A stretch of 64,000 nt of DNA from Aureimonas frigidaquae (GCF_001463905.1 NZ_BBWR01000005.1:1-64000); one strand, 5' to 3'. Shown: positions 9,630 through 17,791, numbered from the stretch's first letter. Program-made: numbers and translations. The notes: generated by a model not told the origin, from the letters alone.

Positions 9630-10958
9630 TCAGCCGCGCGGCTTGAGATAGGTGTCCCGCAGCTCCGACACGGCCAGCGCGTGGGACGAGAAGCCCTCAT
9701 ACTCGGCCAGCCGCCGCGCATGTCCGGCAAATTCCGGATAGGCCGGCGCGGTCACGTAGCCAATGGAGCTGCGCTTGACGAAATCGGTCACCGACAGGGG
9801 CCCGAAGCTGCGCGCCCAGCGGCTGGTCGGCAGAACGGCGTTGGGGCCGAGGGCGAAGTTCGCGATGCTGACCGGCGTATGCGTGCCCATCAGGATCTCG
9901 GCAGCCTCGGTGATGTGACCGAGATGCAGGAAGGGCTCCTGCGACAGGAGTTCCAGATGCTCGGGGGCGTAGGCATTGACGAAGTCGTAGCTTTCCTCGA
10001 CCGACCGGGTCAGGACGATGCCGCCATGGCGGCCGCACAGGACCGCTCTGGAGAAGTCGGCCCGCTGCGGGCTCATGCGCGCCCAGTGCTCCGGCAGCGC
10101 GGCCAGCGCCTCCTCCGCCACGCGGCGGCTGTGGGTGACGAGATAGGCCGACGAGTCCGGCCCGTGCTCCGCCTCGATCAGGAGATCGAGCGCCGCCAGC
10201 CCGCCATGCACCGTATCGTCCGCCAGAATGACCACTTCGGACGGGCCGGCCGGCAGGCCCGTATCGATCACGCCCGCAAGGGCGCGCTTGGCCGCCACGA
10301 CGAAGGGGCTGCCGGGACCCACGATCTTGAGCGCCGGGCGGACCGTCTCGGTGCCGTAGGCGACCGCCGCCACGGCCTGCGCCCCGCCGACCTTGTAGAC
10401 GGTGTCCACCCCGGCCAATCGCGCGGCGACCAGCGTCGCAGCATCCACGCCGCCGTCCGGCGCGGGCGGCGTGACGATGGACAGCTCCGGCACACCGGCA
10501 ACCATGGCCGGCACCGAGGTCATCATGGTGACGGAGGGGAAGGAGCCTTTGCCACGGGGAACATAGAGCGCGACGGACCGGATCGGCGTGAAGCGATCGC
10601 CCGCATAGGCGCCGGGGCGGATCTCCTTCAGCCACATGGGCTCGGGCTTCTGCTCCTCGTGGAAGCGGCGGATATTGTCGATGCCGAAGCGGATCGATTC
10701 CACCACCGCGCCGTCGACGGCGTCGAAGGCCGCCTCGAACTCCGCTTCGCTCACCTTCAGCCGATCGGGTGATAGGGCGGCCTTGTCGAACTCCTGGCCG
10801 AAGCGTGCCAGCGCGGCGTCGCCTTCGGTCCGGACGGCTTCGATGATCGGGGCCACGCGCTCCAGAAAGCTCGACAGGTCCGTCTCGGACCGCGCCAGGA
10901 GCGCGCTCCGCTCCGTGGCGCCGAGCGTGGCATAGTCGTGAAACGAGACGTCGGTCAT
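9630..10958 (-). CDS. Histidinol dehydrogenase paralogue (HisD/HpsN superfamily)
   Basis: A 442-residue NAD-dependent alcohol dehydrogenase of the HisD superfamily. The acid/base pair Glu333-His334 is kept in YAPEHLELL, as are the metal ligands His265 (AEHGPDS) and His426 (EGFSSH). By my alignment to E. coli HisD, two other ligand positions differ: Gln259 becomes Glu262 and Asp360 becomes Asn367 (SIANFALG). The histidinol-contacting His in NHVLPT is Ala374 (NAVLPT). With an importer and regulator around it rather than his genes, this is likely a catabolic relative such as sulfopropanediol 3-dehydrogenase, but the substrate is unknown. The ATG at 10958 has GGGAG upstream; an earlier ATG at 10994 overlaps the permease stop. 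Confidence 0.85.
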   Translation of the reverse strand: MTDVSFHDYATLGATERSALLARSETDLSSFLERVAPIIEAVRTEGDAALARFGQEFDKAALSPDRLKVSEAEFEAAFDAVDGAVVESIRFGIDNIRRFHEEQKPEPMWLKEIRPGAYAGDRFTPIRSVALYVPRGKGSFPSVTMMTSVPAMVAGVPELSIVTPPAPDGGVDAATLVAARLAGVDTVYKVGGAQAVAAVAYGTETVRPALKIVGPGSPFVVAAKRALAGVIDTGLPAGPSEVVILADDTVHGGLAALDLLIEAEHGPDSSAYLVTHSRRVAEEALAALPEHWARMSPQRADFSRAVLCGRHGGIVLTRSVEESYDFVNAYAPEHLELLSQEPFLHLGHITEAAEILMGTHTPVSIANFALGPNAVLPTSRWARSFGPLSVTDFVKRSSIGYVTAPAYPEFAGHARRLAEYEGFSSHALAVSELRDTYLKPRG

Positions 10959-10990
10959 CGAAGGCTTCTCCCGCGCGGGGTGCGCGCGCA

Positions 10991-11788
10991 TCATTTGGAT
11001 TTCAGGAAGATGTCCAGCCCGACGAGCCGGTCGAGCAGGGCGATGGCGAGCGCCGCGCAGGCGATGAAGACGACCGAGATCGCGGCGAGATCGGGCGTGA
11101 TGATGGAGCGGATCGAGTTGTAGATCTGGACAGGCAGCGTCACGCTGCGCGCGTCGGTCAACAGAAGACTGACCAGGAACTCATTGAGCGCCAGGATGAA
11201 CATCAGGAGCGAGCCGGTGATGATCCCCGGCGCGACCGCCGGCAGCGTGATATAGAGGAAGCGCTGCAGGGGCGGCGCACCGCAATTGGCGGCCGCCAGA
11301 TCCAAATCCGGGCTCAGATTGCTGGCGCTCGCCGTGACGGCCCAGATCATGAAGGGCAGGTTGATCACGCAGCAGGCAAGGCCCACCGGCCAGATCCGCC
11401 CCAATATGCCGAGTTCCCCGAAGACGAGCATCATGCCGATGCCAGATCCGATCAGCGGGATGGTGAAGGGCAGGAGCAGGTAGATCTGGATCGACCGGGC
11501 GAAGCGCGGCCGGTACTTGGCCAGTGCGATGCCGGCCAGGGTTCCGACGGGAATGGCCACCGCCGTGCAGATGGCGGCGACGGCCAGAGACCGCAGGAAG
11601 GCCTGGCGCAGGTCCCGCGCGCCGGCGATCCGCTCGTACCATTGGAGCGAGAAACCCTCCGGCGGGAAGGTGATGATGTTGCCGGCGGTGAAGGAGGCAC
11701 CGAGCACAACGATGGTCGGCGCGGACAGGATGACGATCGCCGCGATGACGAAGGTCCAAAGGGTGATCGTCTTGCTTCTGGCGTCCAT
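10991..11788 (-). CDS. ABC importer permease, PotC-like
   Basis: A 265-residue inner-membrane protein with six predicted helices and the EAA-type loop of binding-protein-dependent permeases (DLAAANCGAPPLQRFLYITLP region near residue 165). The N-terminal helix TLWTFVIAAIVILSAPTIVV and overall length match PotC/YdcV-like subunits of spermidine/putrescine-type importers. Its ATG shares a base with the stop of the upstream permease (TGATG), so the two are made in step. Substrate is set by the binding protein at 12.8-13.9 kb and is not deducible here. Confidence 0.9.
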   Translation of the reverse strand: MDARSKTITLWTFVIAAIVILSAPTIVVLGASFTAGNIITFPPEGFSLQWYERIAGARDLRQAFLRSLAVAAICTAVAIPVGTLAGIALAKYRPRFARSIQIYLLLPFTIPLIGSGIGMMLVFGELGILGRIWPVGLACCVINLPFMIWAVTASASNLSPDLDLAAANCGAPPLQRFLYITLPAVAPGIITGSLLMFILALNEFLVSLLLTDARSVTLPVQIYNSIRSIITPDLAAISVVFIACAALAIALLDRLVGLDIFLKSK

Positions 11789-12732
11789 CAGCGGCGCTGC
11801 CCTTCCAGAGCGAGGGTTCCCGCTCCGAACAGCATGAAGACGACCCCGACCAGCACCGAGCCGATGGCGACCAGAAGGAGCGTCAGCGTGGCGCCCATGC
11901 CCTGGTCCGAGGTGCGGAAGAACTGGTCGTAGATGGCATTGGCGACGAAGTCCTGCGTCCCGCCGCCGAGGATGGCCGGTATGGCGAACTCCGTCAGCGA
12001 CAGGGTCCCCACGACGAGACCCGCCCCGACGAGGCCAGGCCGGGACAGCGGCAGCACGACATGGCGGAAGGTGCGGACCCAGTCGGCCCCGAGCGAGCCC
12101 GCCGCCAGCTCCATCTCTGCCGGAATGGCGGTCAGGGCCGGCGCCAGCATCAGGACGGCGAAGGGCAGCATGTACTGCACCAGTCCGAACAGGACGGCCG
12201 GGTAGTTGTAGAGAAGGCGGATCGGCGCCACGCCGACAAGGCCCAACGCCTCGTTGACCATGCCCTGGTTGCCCAGAATGATGAGCCAGCCATAGGCCCT
12301 GACCACCTGCCCGATGAAGAAGGGCAGGAACAGGGCGACGAGCAGGAGCTTGCGCAAGCCCGCCGACGGGGTGCGCACCATGACATAGGCATAGGGCAGG
12401 GCGAGGATCAGCGTCGCCACGGTGACGATCAGCGCGCCCAGGAGGCTGCGGCCGGCCACGGTGGCGAAGAAGGGCTCGGACAGGGCCCTGCGGTAATTGT
12501 CGAGCGTCAGCGTCTCGGACATCAGGAAGGTGCTGGTATCGAGCGTGCGCAGGCTCGTATCGCCGATCTGCACCAGCCCGAGCACCAGCACGCCGACGAG
12601 AAGCAGAGCCGGCAGCAGCATCAGATAGGGCAGGCCCGGCGCCAGGCGGGCGGGCCAGACACGGCCCGCGACAGCCTCCAGGCCGTCCATCAGGCGCCAG
12701 GTCAGCGGGTAGGCAGAGCGGGATCGACGCAT
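11788..12732 (-). CDS. ABC importer permease, PotB-like
   Basis: A 314-residue inner-membrane subunit. After a charged N-terminus the first helix (about 30-52) is followed by a periplasmic loop with TSLRTLDTSTF, then five more helices. The EAA loop MELAAGSLGADWVRTFRHV lies near residues 220-240 and couples to the ATPase. It pairs with the PotC-like permease directly downstream. The 67-base gap from the binding-protein gene is normal for such operons, where binding protein is often made in excess. Confidence 0.9.
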   Translation of the reverse strand: MRRSRSAYPLTWRLMDGLEAVAGRVWPARLAPGLPYLMLLPALLLVGVLVLGLVQIGDTSLRTLDTSTFLMSETLTLDNYRRALSEPFFATVAGRSLLGALIVTVATLILALPYAYVMVRTPSAGLRKLLLVALFLPFFIGQVVRAYGWLIILGNQGMVNEALGLVGVAPIRLLYNYPAVLFGLVQYMLPFAVLMLAPALTAIPAEMELAAGSLGADWVRTFRHVVLPLSRPGLVGAGLVVGTLSLTEFAIPAILGGGTQDFVANAIYDQFFRTSDQGMGATLTLLLVAIGSVLVGVVFMLFGAGTLALEGQRR

Positions 12733-12799
12733 GGTGGGCCTTCCTTGTTCGCCCGAAGGGCCGGCGGGCACTCTCCGCCCGCCGGCCTTTCGATCGGCA

Positions 12800-13915
12800 T
12801 CAGCCCTGCATGATTTCCTTGAACTTTGCGAACCACTGGCTCTCGTTCTCGACCTGCACCTTGGACGAGATGCGGATGAGGTGTTTGAAATCCTCTTCCG
12901 TGGTCGGATAGGCCGGGTTGCCGACAAGATCGGCCGGCGGCGTCAGGCCGGGGACCACGCCCGGCAGGCCGAGCCCGTCGAGCCAGACCTGCTGCGCCTG
13001 GCGATCGAGCGCGTGGTTGATATAGGCCTTGGCCCAATAGAGCTCGTTCGCGGGCAGGCCCTGCGGGATCCACAGCCCGTCCGTATCGAACTTGGCGCCT
13101 TCCTCCGGCACGACCCAATCGATCTCGATGCCGTTCTTGCGCGCCTCGCGCGCATTGGTCGAGATGGTGCAGGCGGCGTCGATCTCTCCCTTCTGGAACC
13201 AGGCGGTGAAGTCCGGATCCTCGCCCAGGAGCGGCTCCTGCTCCTTGACCTTGGCGATGAAGTCCCAGGCCGGCTGCATGTCGTTCGGAATGCCGGCCAG
13301 GGTGCCCCCGCCGGCGATCTGCGCCGGGAAGTGGAAGCCGATCCCGTCATTATACAGGGCGATGCGGCCCTTCAGGCGCGGGTCCAGAAGGTCCTTCCAG
13401 GAGGTCGGCGGCCCATCGGGGAAGGCCGAGGGGCGGAAGGCCAGCACGTAGACATAGCCATAGGTGTTGACGATCGGATAGCCGTCCAGCCCGACCGGCT
13501 TGGCAAGCTCGGTCGTGTTCTTGAGGTTCGGCAGGTCCGACAGGTCCTCCGTCACGCCGCGCAGCGCCGATTTGGTGGCGTTGGTGGTCGTGTCCCAGTT
13601 CACATGGATGGGCGGCACGCGCTTCTGCGCCACGGCCGCCCAGATCTTGGGCTGGATCTCGTTGTCTTCGGTCAGGTCGTGGCGGACGGCGATGCCCGTC
13701 TGTTCGGTGAAGCTGTCGGAGACGCCGGCCTTGAGGGCGTCCACCCAGCTTCCGCCCCATGCCCGCACGATGATTTCGGTCGGCTTTTCCGGCTCCTGCG
13801 CAAAGGCGCGCGACAGGCCGAGGCCCGGCAGCATGGCGCCTGCGCCAAGTGCGCCCATCGAGGCAAGGAGCGTGCGCCGCCGGATGGATTTCGACAGGAA
13901 GTTCTCGTTCGACAT
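12800..13915 (-). CDS. Periplasmic substrate-binding protein of the ABC importer (PotD/family 1 type)
   Basis: A 371-residue extracellular solute-binding protein. The N-terminus has a twin-arginine-like motif (SIRRRTLLA, residues 10-18), a hydrophobic run and a probable cleavage after AFA near residue 39, so export may go through Tat. The mature part starts with TEIIVRAWGGSW, typical of PotD/YdcS-like proteins, and contains TSWKDLLDPRLKGRIAL near 205. The ligand is probably a small charged or polar molecule. Family membership alone does not show that it is a polyamine. Polar effects on the downstream permeases are expected, as all lie in one transcript. Confidence 0.9.
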   Translation of the reverse strand: MSNENFLSKSIRRRTLLASMGALGAGAMLPGLGLSRAFAQEPEKPTEIIVRAWGGSWVDALKAGVSDSFTEQTGIAVRHDLTEDNEIQPKIWAAVAQKRVPPIHVNWDTTTNATKSALRGVTEDLSDLPNLKNTTELAKPVGLDGYPIVNTYGYVYVLAFRPSAFPDGPPTSWKDLLDPRLKGRIALYNDGIGFHFPAQIAGGGTLAGIPNDMQPAWDFIAKVKEQEPLLGEDPDFTAWFQKGEIDAACTISTNAREARKNGIEIDWVVPEEGAKFDTDGLWIPQGLPANELYWAKAYINHALDRQAQQVWLDGLGLPGVVPGLTPPADLVGNPAYPTTEEDFKHLIRISSKVQVENESQWFAKFKEIMQG

Positions 13916-13943
13916 TCTGGCCCCCGCGGTTTGGGATGGAGTG

Positions 13944-15080
13944 CTACTGACTGAAGACATGCAGGTCACGGGCATTCCAGCCCAGCGCCACACAGGCGCC
14001 CGGGCCAAATTGCGCATGGCCTTCCGGATCGTGGTCGAAAACGCGCAGCCGTTGCCCGGGTAGGGACTCGGCCTCGACCTCGTAGACGACCCGCTCACCC
14101 TCGAAGATGGCATCGGTAATACGGCCGGCAAGCACCGTATCGAGCCCGGAAAGTCCGGCGTCCACAGAGGCGATCCGCACCTGTTCGGCGCGCACCGCGC
14201 CGGCGCAGGCGCGGCCGGGATCGAGCGCGTCGCCGACGGCGCGGCCCGGCAGGCTCAGGCCCGCCACCGCGATCGACAAATCCGGCCCGGTGCGGGACAG
14301 GACCCGGCCCGGCAGGAAGTTGGTGACGCCGATGAAGTTCGCCACGAAGGCGTTGGCCGGTGCGCGATAGGCTTCGACCGGCGCCGCCTTCTGCTGGATC
14401 AGCCCGCCATCCATGACGACGATCTCGTCCGAAACCACCAGCGCTTCGCGCTGGTCATGCGTGACGTTGATGGTCGTCACGCCGAGCTCTTTCTGGATGC
14501 GCCGGAATTCAAGCTGCATTTCCTCGCGCAGCTTGCGGTCGAGCGCGGCGAGCGGCTCGTCGAGCAGGAGAAGGTCAGGCTCGAAGACAAGGGCCCGGGC
14601 AATGGCGACGCGCTGCTGCTGGCCGCCCGACAATTCGTGAACGCGCCGGCCGCCATAGCCGCCAAGGCGCACCAAATCGAGGTAGCGTTCCACCCGGTCC
14701 GGGATCTGCCGCGCATCGAAGCGCCGCATCTTCAAAGGGAAGGCGACGTTCTCGGCCGCCGTCATGTGGGGAAAGAGCGCAAGCTTCTGGAAGACCATGC
14801 CGATGGCCCGGCGGTGCGGCGGCACGGCGCTCACCGGTTGGCCGTTGATGAAGATCTCGCCCCGGCTCGGCGCGTCGAAGCCGGCGATCATTCGCAGGAG
14901 CGTCGTCTTGCCCGAGCCGGATGGGCCGAGGATCGTCAGAAAGCGGCCCTTGGCCAGGTCGAAGGATGCCTGCCGCACGGCGTGCACGTCGCCATAGATC
15001 ATCGCCACGTCGCGCACGGAAACGGCAGCCGAGGCCGGGTCCGCGTTCGTCAAGGCTGCGGGTGAACCGTCACGCGCCAT
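13944..15080 (-). CDS. ABC importer ATP-binding subunit, PotA/UgpC type
   Basis: A 378-residue ATPase. Walker A GPSGSGKT is at residues 52-59, the Q-loop MVFQKLALFPHM near 95-106, signature LSGGQQQR at 150-157, Walker B LLLLDEP at about 170-175 and the switch His in NVTHDQREAL. A C-terminal TOBE-type domain (about 280-378) ends in ALGWNARDLHVFSQ. It is the first gene behind the operon promoter and feeds energy to the PotB/PotC-like permeases. The ATG at 15080 is chosen because domain homology begins shortly after it. Confidence 0.93.
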   Translation of the reverse strand: MARDGSPAALTNADPASAAVSVRDVAMIYGDVHAVRQASFDLAKGRFLTILGPSGSGKTTLLRMIAGFDAPSRGEIFINGQPVSAVPPHRRAIGMVFQKLALFPHMTAAENVAFPLKMRRFDARQIPDRVERYLDLVRLGGYGGRRVHELSGGQQQRVAIARALVFEPDLLLLDEPLAALDRKLREEMQLEFRRIQKELGVTTINVTHDQREALVVSDEIVVMDGGLIQQKAAPVEAYRAPANAFVANFIGVTNFLPGRVLSRTGPDLSIAVAGLSLPGRAVGDALDPGRACAGAVRAEQVRIASVDAGLSGLDTVLAGRITDAIFEGERVVYEVEAESLPGQRLRVFDHDPEGHAQFGPGACVALGWNARDLHVFSQ

Positions 15081-15119
15081 GCACCACTCCAAACGACCCG
15101 TCCCAAGGGGTCCCATCGA

Positions 15120-15151
15120 CTTGTCTATACAGGAGCGTACAAGCCGGTCAA
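15120..15151 (-). promoter_or_regulatory. Promoter with overlapping HutC-type operator for the ABC/HisD-like operon
   Basis: On the minus strand a -35-like TTGACC (15151-15146), a 16-base spacer and a -10-like TATAGA (15129-15124) precede the ATPase ATG at 15080. The -10 is embedded in GTCTATAC (15123-15130), which matches the GT-N-TA-N-AC consensus described for HutC-subfamily GntR proteins. It also lies inside a wider CTTGT...ACAAG inverted repeat (15120-15124 and 15139-15143). A repressor here would block polymerase. The regulator encoded at 8.9-9.6 kb is the obvious candidate. Confidence 0.6.
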
Positions 15152-15179
15152 GTTGTGGGCATGCCGCTCTTATGAGCAC

Positions 15180-15944
15180 TTAGATGGAGGCGAGATAGCC
15201 ACCATCGACCGGAATGCAATGGCCGGTGACATAGGCGGCCGCGTCGCTGCACAGGAACACGACCGCCCCGCCGACATCGGCATCGCGACCGAACCGCCCT
15301 TGCGGGATCCGGTCCAGCATCCGGGCTTCCCATTGCGCGTCGGCATAAAAGCCTTCCGTCATGGCCGTGCGGAAATAGCCGGGCGCGATGGCGTTGACGC
15401 GGATCGACCGGCCGGCCCATTCCGTGGCCAGAGCCCGCGTCATGCCGAGCAGCCCCGTCTTCGACGCGCCATAGGGCACCGCGGTCGGAACGCCGACGAA
15501 GGATGTCAGCGAGCAGAGATTGACGATGGCCCCGCCGCCGCTGTCCGCCATATGCCGCGCGGCCGCCTGCGCCATGAAGAAGGCGCCCTTCAGGTTGGTA
15601 TCGACGATCCGGTCCCACAGCGCCTCATCGACCGCCTCCGACGCCCGGACCTCTTCGATTCCGGCATTGTTGACCAGGATATTCAGCCCGCCCAGCGCCT
15701 CGCGCGCTTCTGCCACACTACTCTCCGCCGCGCCCGTTCGGCTGACATCCTGCGCCAGCCCGACATGCTGCCCGCCCTGCGCATGAAGCTGTGCGAGCGT
15801 CTCCTCCAACGCCTCCCGCCGGCGCGCCGTGACGGCCACCTGCGCCCCCGCCGCAGCCAGCGCCAACGCAATGGCCCGCCCAAGCCCACGGCTCCCGCCC
15901 GTCACCAGGGCCTTGCGGCCAGCCAGCGAAAAGAGATCGGACAT
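15180..15944 (-). CDS. Short-chain dehydrogenase/reductase (classical SDR)
   Basis: A 254-residue NAD(P)-dependent oxidoreductase. The cofactor motif TGGSRGLG is at 15-22, NNAG at 92-95, and the catalytic Ser145, Tyr158 and Lys162 are all present. The Arg-rich stretch TARRRE after strand 2 hints at NADP(H) preference. It reads in the same direction as the ABC/HisD-like operon and ends 100 bases before the ATPase gene. That gap holds the operon promoter, so the SDR is at least partly a separate unit. It is a likely partner oxidoreductase for the same pathway. Confidence 0.92.
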   Translation of the reverse strand: MSDLFSLAGRKALVTGGSRGLGRAIALALAAAGAQVAVTARRREALEETLAQLHAQGGQHVGLAQDVSRTGAAESSVAEAREALGGLNILVNNAGIEEVRASEAVDEALWDRIVDTNLKGAFFMAQAAARHMADSGGGAIVNLCSLTSFVGVPTAVPYGASKTGLLGMTRALATEWAGRSIRVNAIAPGYFRTAMTEGFYADAQWEARMLDRIPQGRFGRDADVGGAVVFLCSDAAAYVTGHCIPVDGGYLASI

Positions 15945-16175
15945 CGACGGTCCCCAAAGTGATGAAGCGCTACCGGAGGACGAACCTATACGGGCGGCAA
16001 CCGGCCGCCAAGTCTGCACGGTCGCAGCTAGGGCGTGCTTTCTCAGTCATTCTGCAGCCCTTAAACGAGACGCGCCCACGTCAGGGAGCGTTGGATGGAA
16101 ACCTCATCGAGAACGATGTAATACTCCAAATATGAAATCTTGTGTCGCCCTGTCGATCAGATATGGATTGTTCTT

Positions 16176-16553
16176 ATGGGTTCCCCGAAAGTTAAACCGG
16201 CACTGGAGCGGCTGGGCCAGGATATCCGCTACGCGCGTCTGCGTCGTGGCATCACCATGGCGGACCTTGCTTTGCGTTCAGGAACATCGACGAGCTCCAT
16301 CGCCCGCCTCGAGCGGGGCGATCCGGGCGTTGCCACAGGAACGCTTGCCGAAGTTCTCCTTGTGCTGGGCCTTCTGGAGCGTTTGGCTGACATCGTCGAT
16401 ATCCGTAAGGACGATCTGGGGCTGGCCTTGATGACGGAACAGGGGCCACGCCGAGGCCGTTCCTTTGCGGCGAGGTTGAAACAGCAGAAGGCGAATACGG
16501 CGGAGAAACGGGATCGGCAGGATATTGTGGACCCTGACGGGGTGTCCTTCTGA
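16176..16553 (+). CDS. HipB-like XRE-family regulator
   Basis: A 125-residue protein with a Cro/C1-type helix-turn-helix at about residues 10-65 (ITMADLALRSGTSTSSIARLE is the core, shown in outline). The C-terminus is basic and ends DPDGVSF, then TGATGG, the arrangement in which hipA normally follows. HipB-like proteins repress their own operon and neutralise HipA kinase. Here hipA is only a stub, so this regulator is now an orphan. Base composition falls in and after the gene compared with its neighbours, consistent with acquired DNA next to a tRNA gene. Confidence 0.8.
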   Translation: MGSPKVKPALERLGQDIRYARLRRGITMADLALRSGTSTSSIARLERGDPGVATGTLAEVLLVLGLLERLADIVDIRKDDLGLALMTEQGPRRGRSFAARLKQQKANTAEKRDRQDIVDPDGVSF

Positions 16554-16786
16554 TGGCCGATTTCACCGCCCATGTTGCGCTTGGCGAAAGCTGCACATCG
16601 GTAGGGCAGTTTCGTTTCCCGCAGGCCGCGGCACGCGACTATGAAGCCGCATTCACCGGTGACGAGATGGAACATGCGCTTCAAGATATGAACTCACATC
16701 TGAACGGGACGGTACGCTTACACGTCAGATATGATTGGCATGTTAGGCGAACATCCGTCGCTTTAGGCCGACGTTGGCGGCATTGA
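16553..16786 (+). pseudogene. hipA remnant (5' stub of a HipA-like kinase gene)
   Basis: The frame opens at TGATG with the hipB-like stop and encodes 77 residues. The first 33 or so (MADFTAHVALGE, then SVGQFRFPQAAARDYEAAF) resemble the N-terminal HipA strand pair (VGTLRF, then ARESAAF). After about residue 36 the similarity ends and the rest is unrelated sequence. The kinase core, about 400 residues in HipA, is missing. The most likely history is deletion of the toxin gene with the antitoxin-like partner left behind. Confidence 0.6.
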
Positions 16787-16962
16787 AGCCTTGCATCGCG
16801 TAGGGCCTGCAAAGTTGCTTAGTCGCCCACCGCGTCGTGGTTGCCTCGACAAGTTGCGCGCCGTTGCAGGTTGAGCGACTTAACTTTGCCTGGAACTGCC
16901 GCACCACCGTTATCGGCCAAGCCAGCCGTCTGAACACAATCGGATGGAGAATTAGGGGAAAC
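16787..16962. other. Non-coding tail between hipA stub and tRNA-Ala
   Basis: No convincing gene on either strand, and composition is less GC-biased than the rest of the window. I looked for a repeat of the tRNA 3' end that would mark an attachment site and did not find one. It is probably residue of an insertion that has decayed. Confidence 0.4.
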
Positions 16963-17038
<76 letters not shown>

Positions 17039-17057
17039 GTCCACCATTTCGTGGTGG

Positions 17058-17086
17058 CTTCTAGGCCTGGGTCCGGGGGCTGTCAA
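17058..17086 (-). promoter_or_regulatory. Promoter of tRNA-Ala
   Basis: On the minus strand there is a perfect -35 TTGACA (17086-17081), a 17-base GC-rich spacer and a -10-like TAGAAG (17063-17058), about 20 bases before the tRNA 5' end. A short CCACC...GGTGG inverted repeat (17041-17057) lies between promoter and tRNA. Confidence 0.65.
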
Positions 17087-17170
17087 GCGGCTTGTCACAC
17101 GCTGGTGCATTTCCCCGATTGTGCGGATGCGCTACAGGGGTTTGAAACCAATCGAAGGCAACGATCGTCC

Positions 17171-17467
17171 ATGCTCGCCCTCATTCAGCTCATGCTGCTC
17201 ATCCTCAATATTCTGTGGTGGATCATCATTGCCTCCGCGGTCCTGTCCTGGCTCTTCGCTTTCGGCATCGTGAATCCGCGCAACCAGTTCGTCTCGACCA
17301 TCGCCGACTTCCTGTACCGCGTGACCGAACCTCTGTACCGGCCGATCCGGGCCATCCTGCCCGATCTCGGCGGGATCGATCTGTCGCCGCTGGTGGTCCT
17401 GCTCGGCATCTTCTTCCTGCAGCAGCTCATCGTCCATTCGCTGGCCCGGGTGCTGCTCGGTTACTGA
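17171..17467 (+). CDS. YggT-family membrane protein
   Basis: A 98-residue protein with two hydrophobic segments (about 2-28 and 70-95). Between them lies the conserved VNPRNQFVSTIADFLYRVTEP part followed by LYRPIRAILP, the family signature. YggT proteins are inner-membrane proteins linked to osmotic stress, ion homeostasis and, in some bacteria, cell-division gene clusters. The stop overlaps the start of the DUF167 gene by one base, so the two are coupled, as in many proteobacteria. Confidence 0.9.
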   Translation: MLALIQLMLLILNILWWIIIASAVLSWLFAFGIVNPRNQFVSTIADFLYRVTEPLYRPIRAILPDLGGIDLSPLVVLLGIFFLQQLIVHSLARVLLGY

Positions 17468-17757
17468 TGGCGGTCTTCCTGACGGTGCGGCTGACGCCGA
17501 AAGCCGCCCATGACCGGATCGACGCGGCCGAGCGCGGCGCGGAGGGCTGGCACCTCAAGGCGCGTGTGCGCGCCGTGCCGGAGGACGGGAAGGCCAATGC
17601 CGCGCTGATCCGCCTCGTCGCGGAGGCGCTGGGGCTCGCAAGGTCGGATATCAGTCTGACGGGCGGCGGCAAATCGCGCGAGAAGAGGCTGCGGATCGAG
17701 GCCGAACCCGCCGACCTCGAAACGGTCCTGGCGGGGCTCGGCGGCGCCGGAACTTAA
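17467..17757 (+). CDS. DUF167 (YggU) family protein
   Basis: A 96-residue protein with the DUF167 pattern: LTVRLTPKAAHDRI at the start, VRAVPEDGKANAALIRLVAEAL near residues 37-58 in outline, and SREKRLRI near 75. The fold is known from YggU structures, and the function is not. The ATG at 17467 shares a base with the yggT stop. The gene ends just before a strong hairpin that serves the convergent ppa gene. Confidence 0.92.
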   Translation: MAVFLTVRLTPKAAHDRIDAAERGAEGWHLKARVRAVPEDGKANAALIRLVAEALGLARSDISLTGGGKSREKRLRIEAEPADLETVLAGLGGAGT

Positions 17758-17765
17758 GGGGGATA

Positions 17766-17791
17766 CGAAAACGGGCCGCGTTGCGGCCCGT
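17766..17791 (-). terminator. Rho-independent terminator of ppa
   Basis: A perfect 9-bp stem ACGGGCCGC/GCGGCCCGT (17771-17779 and 17783-17791) with loop GTT. Read on the minus strand it is followed by TTTTCG, giving the U-run, 20 bases after the ppa stop. Read on the plus strand there is no U-run, so it probably acts mainly on ppa. Confidence 0.8.

Noticed and set aside
9630-10958. Histidine biosynthesis gene hisD
   Set aside because: No other his gene is nearby, key ligand positions are changed, and it is embedded in a transport operon with its own regulator.
16554-16962. Integration site with duplicated tRNA end
   Set aside because: The hipA stub makes an island likely, but no second copy of the tRNA-Ala 3' sequence and no integrase were found.
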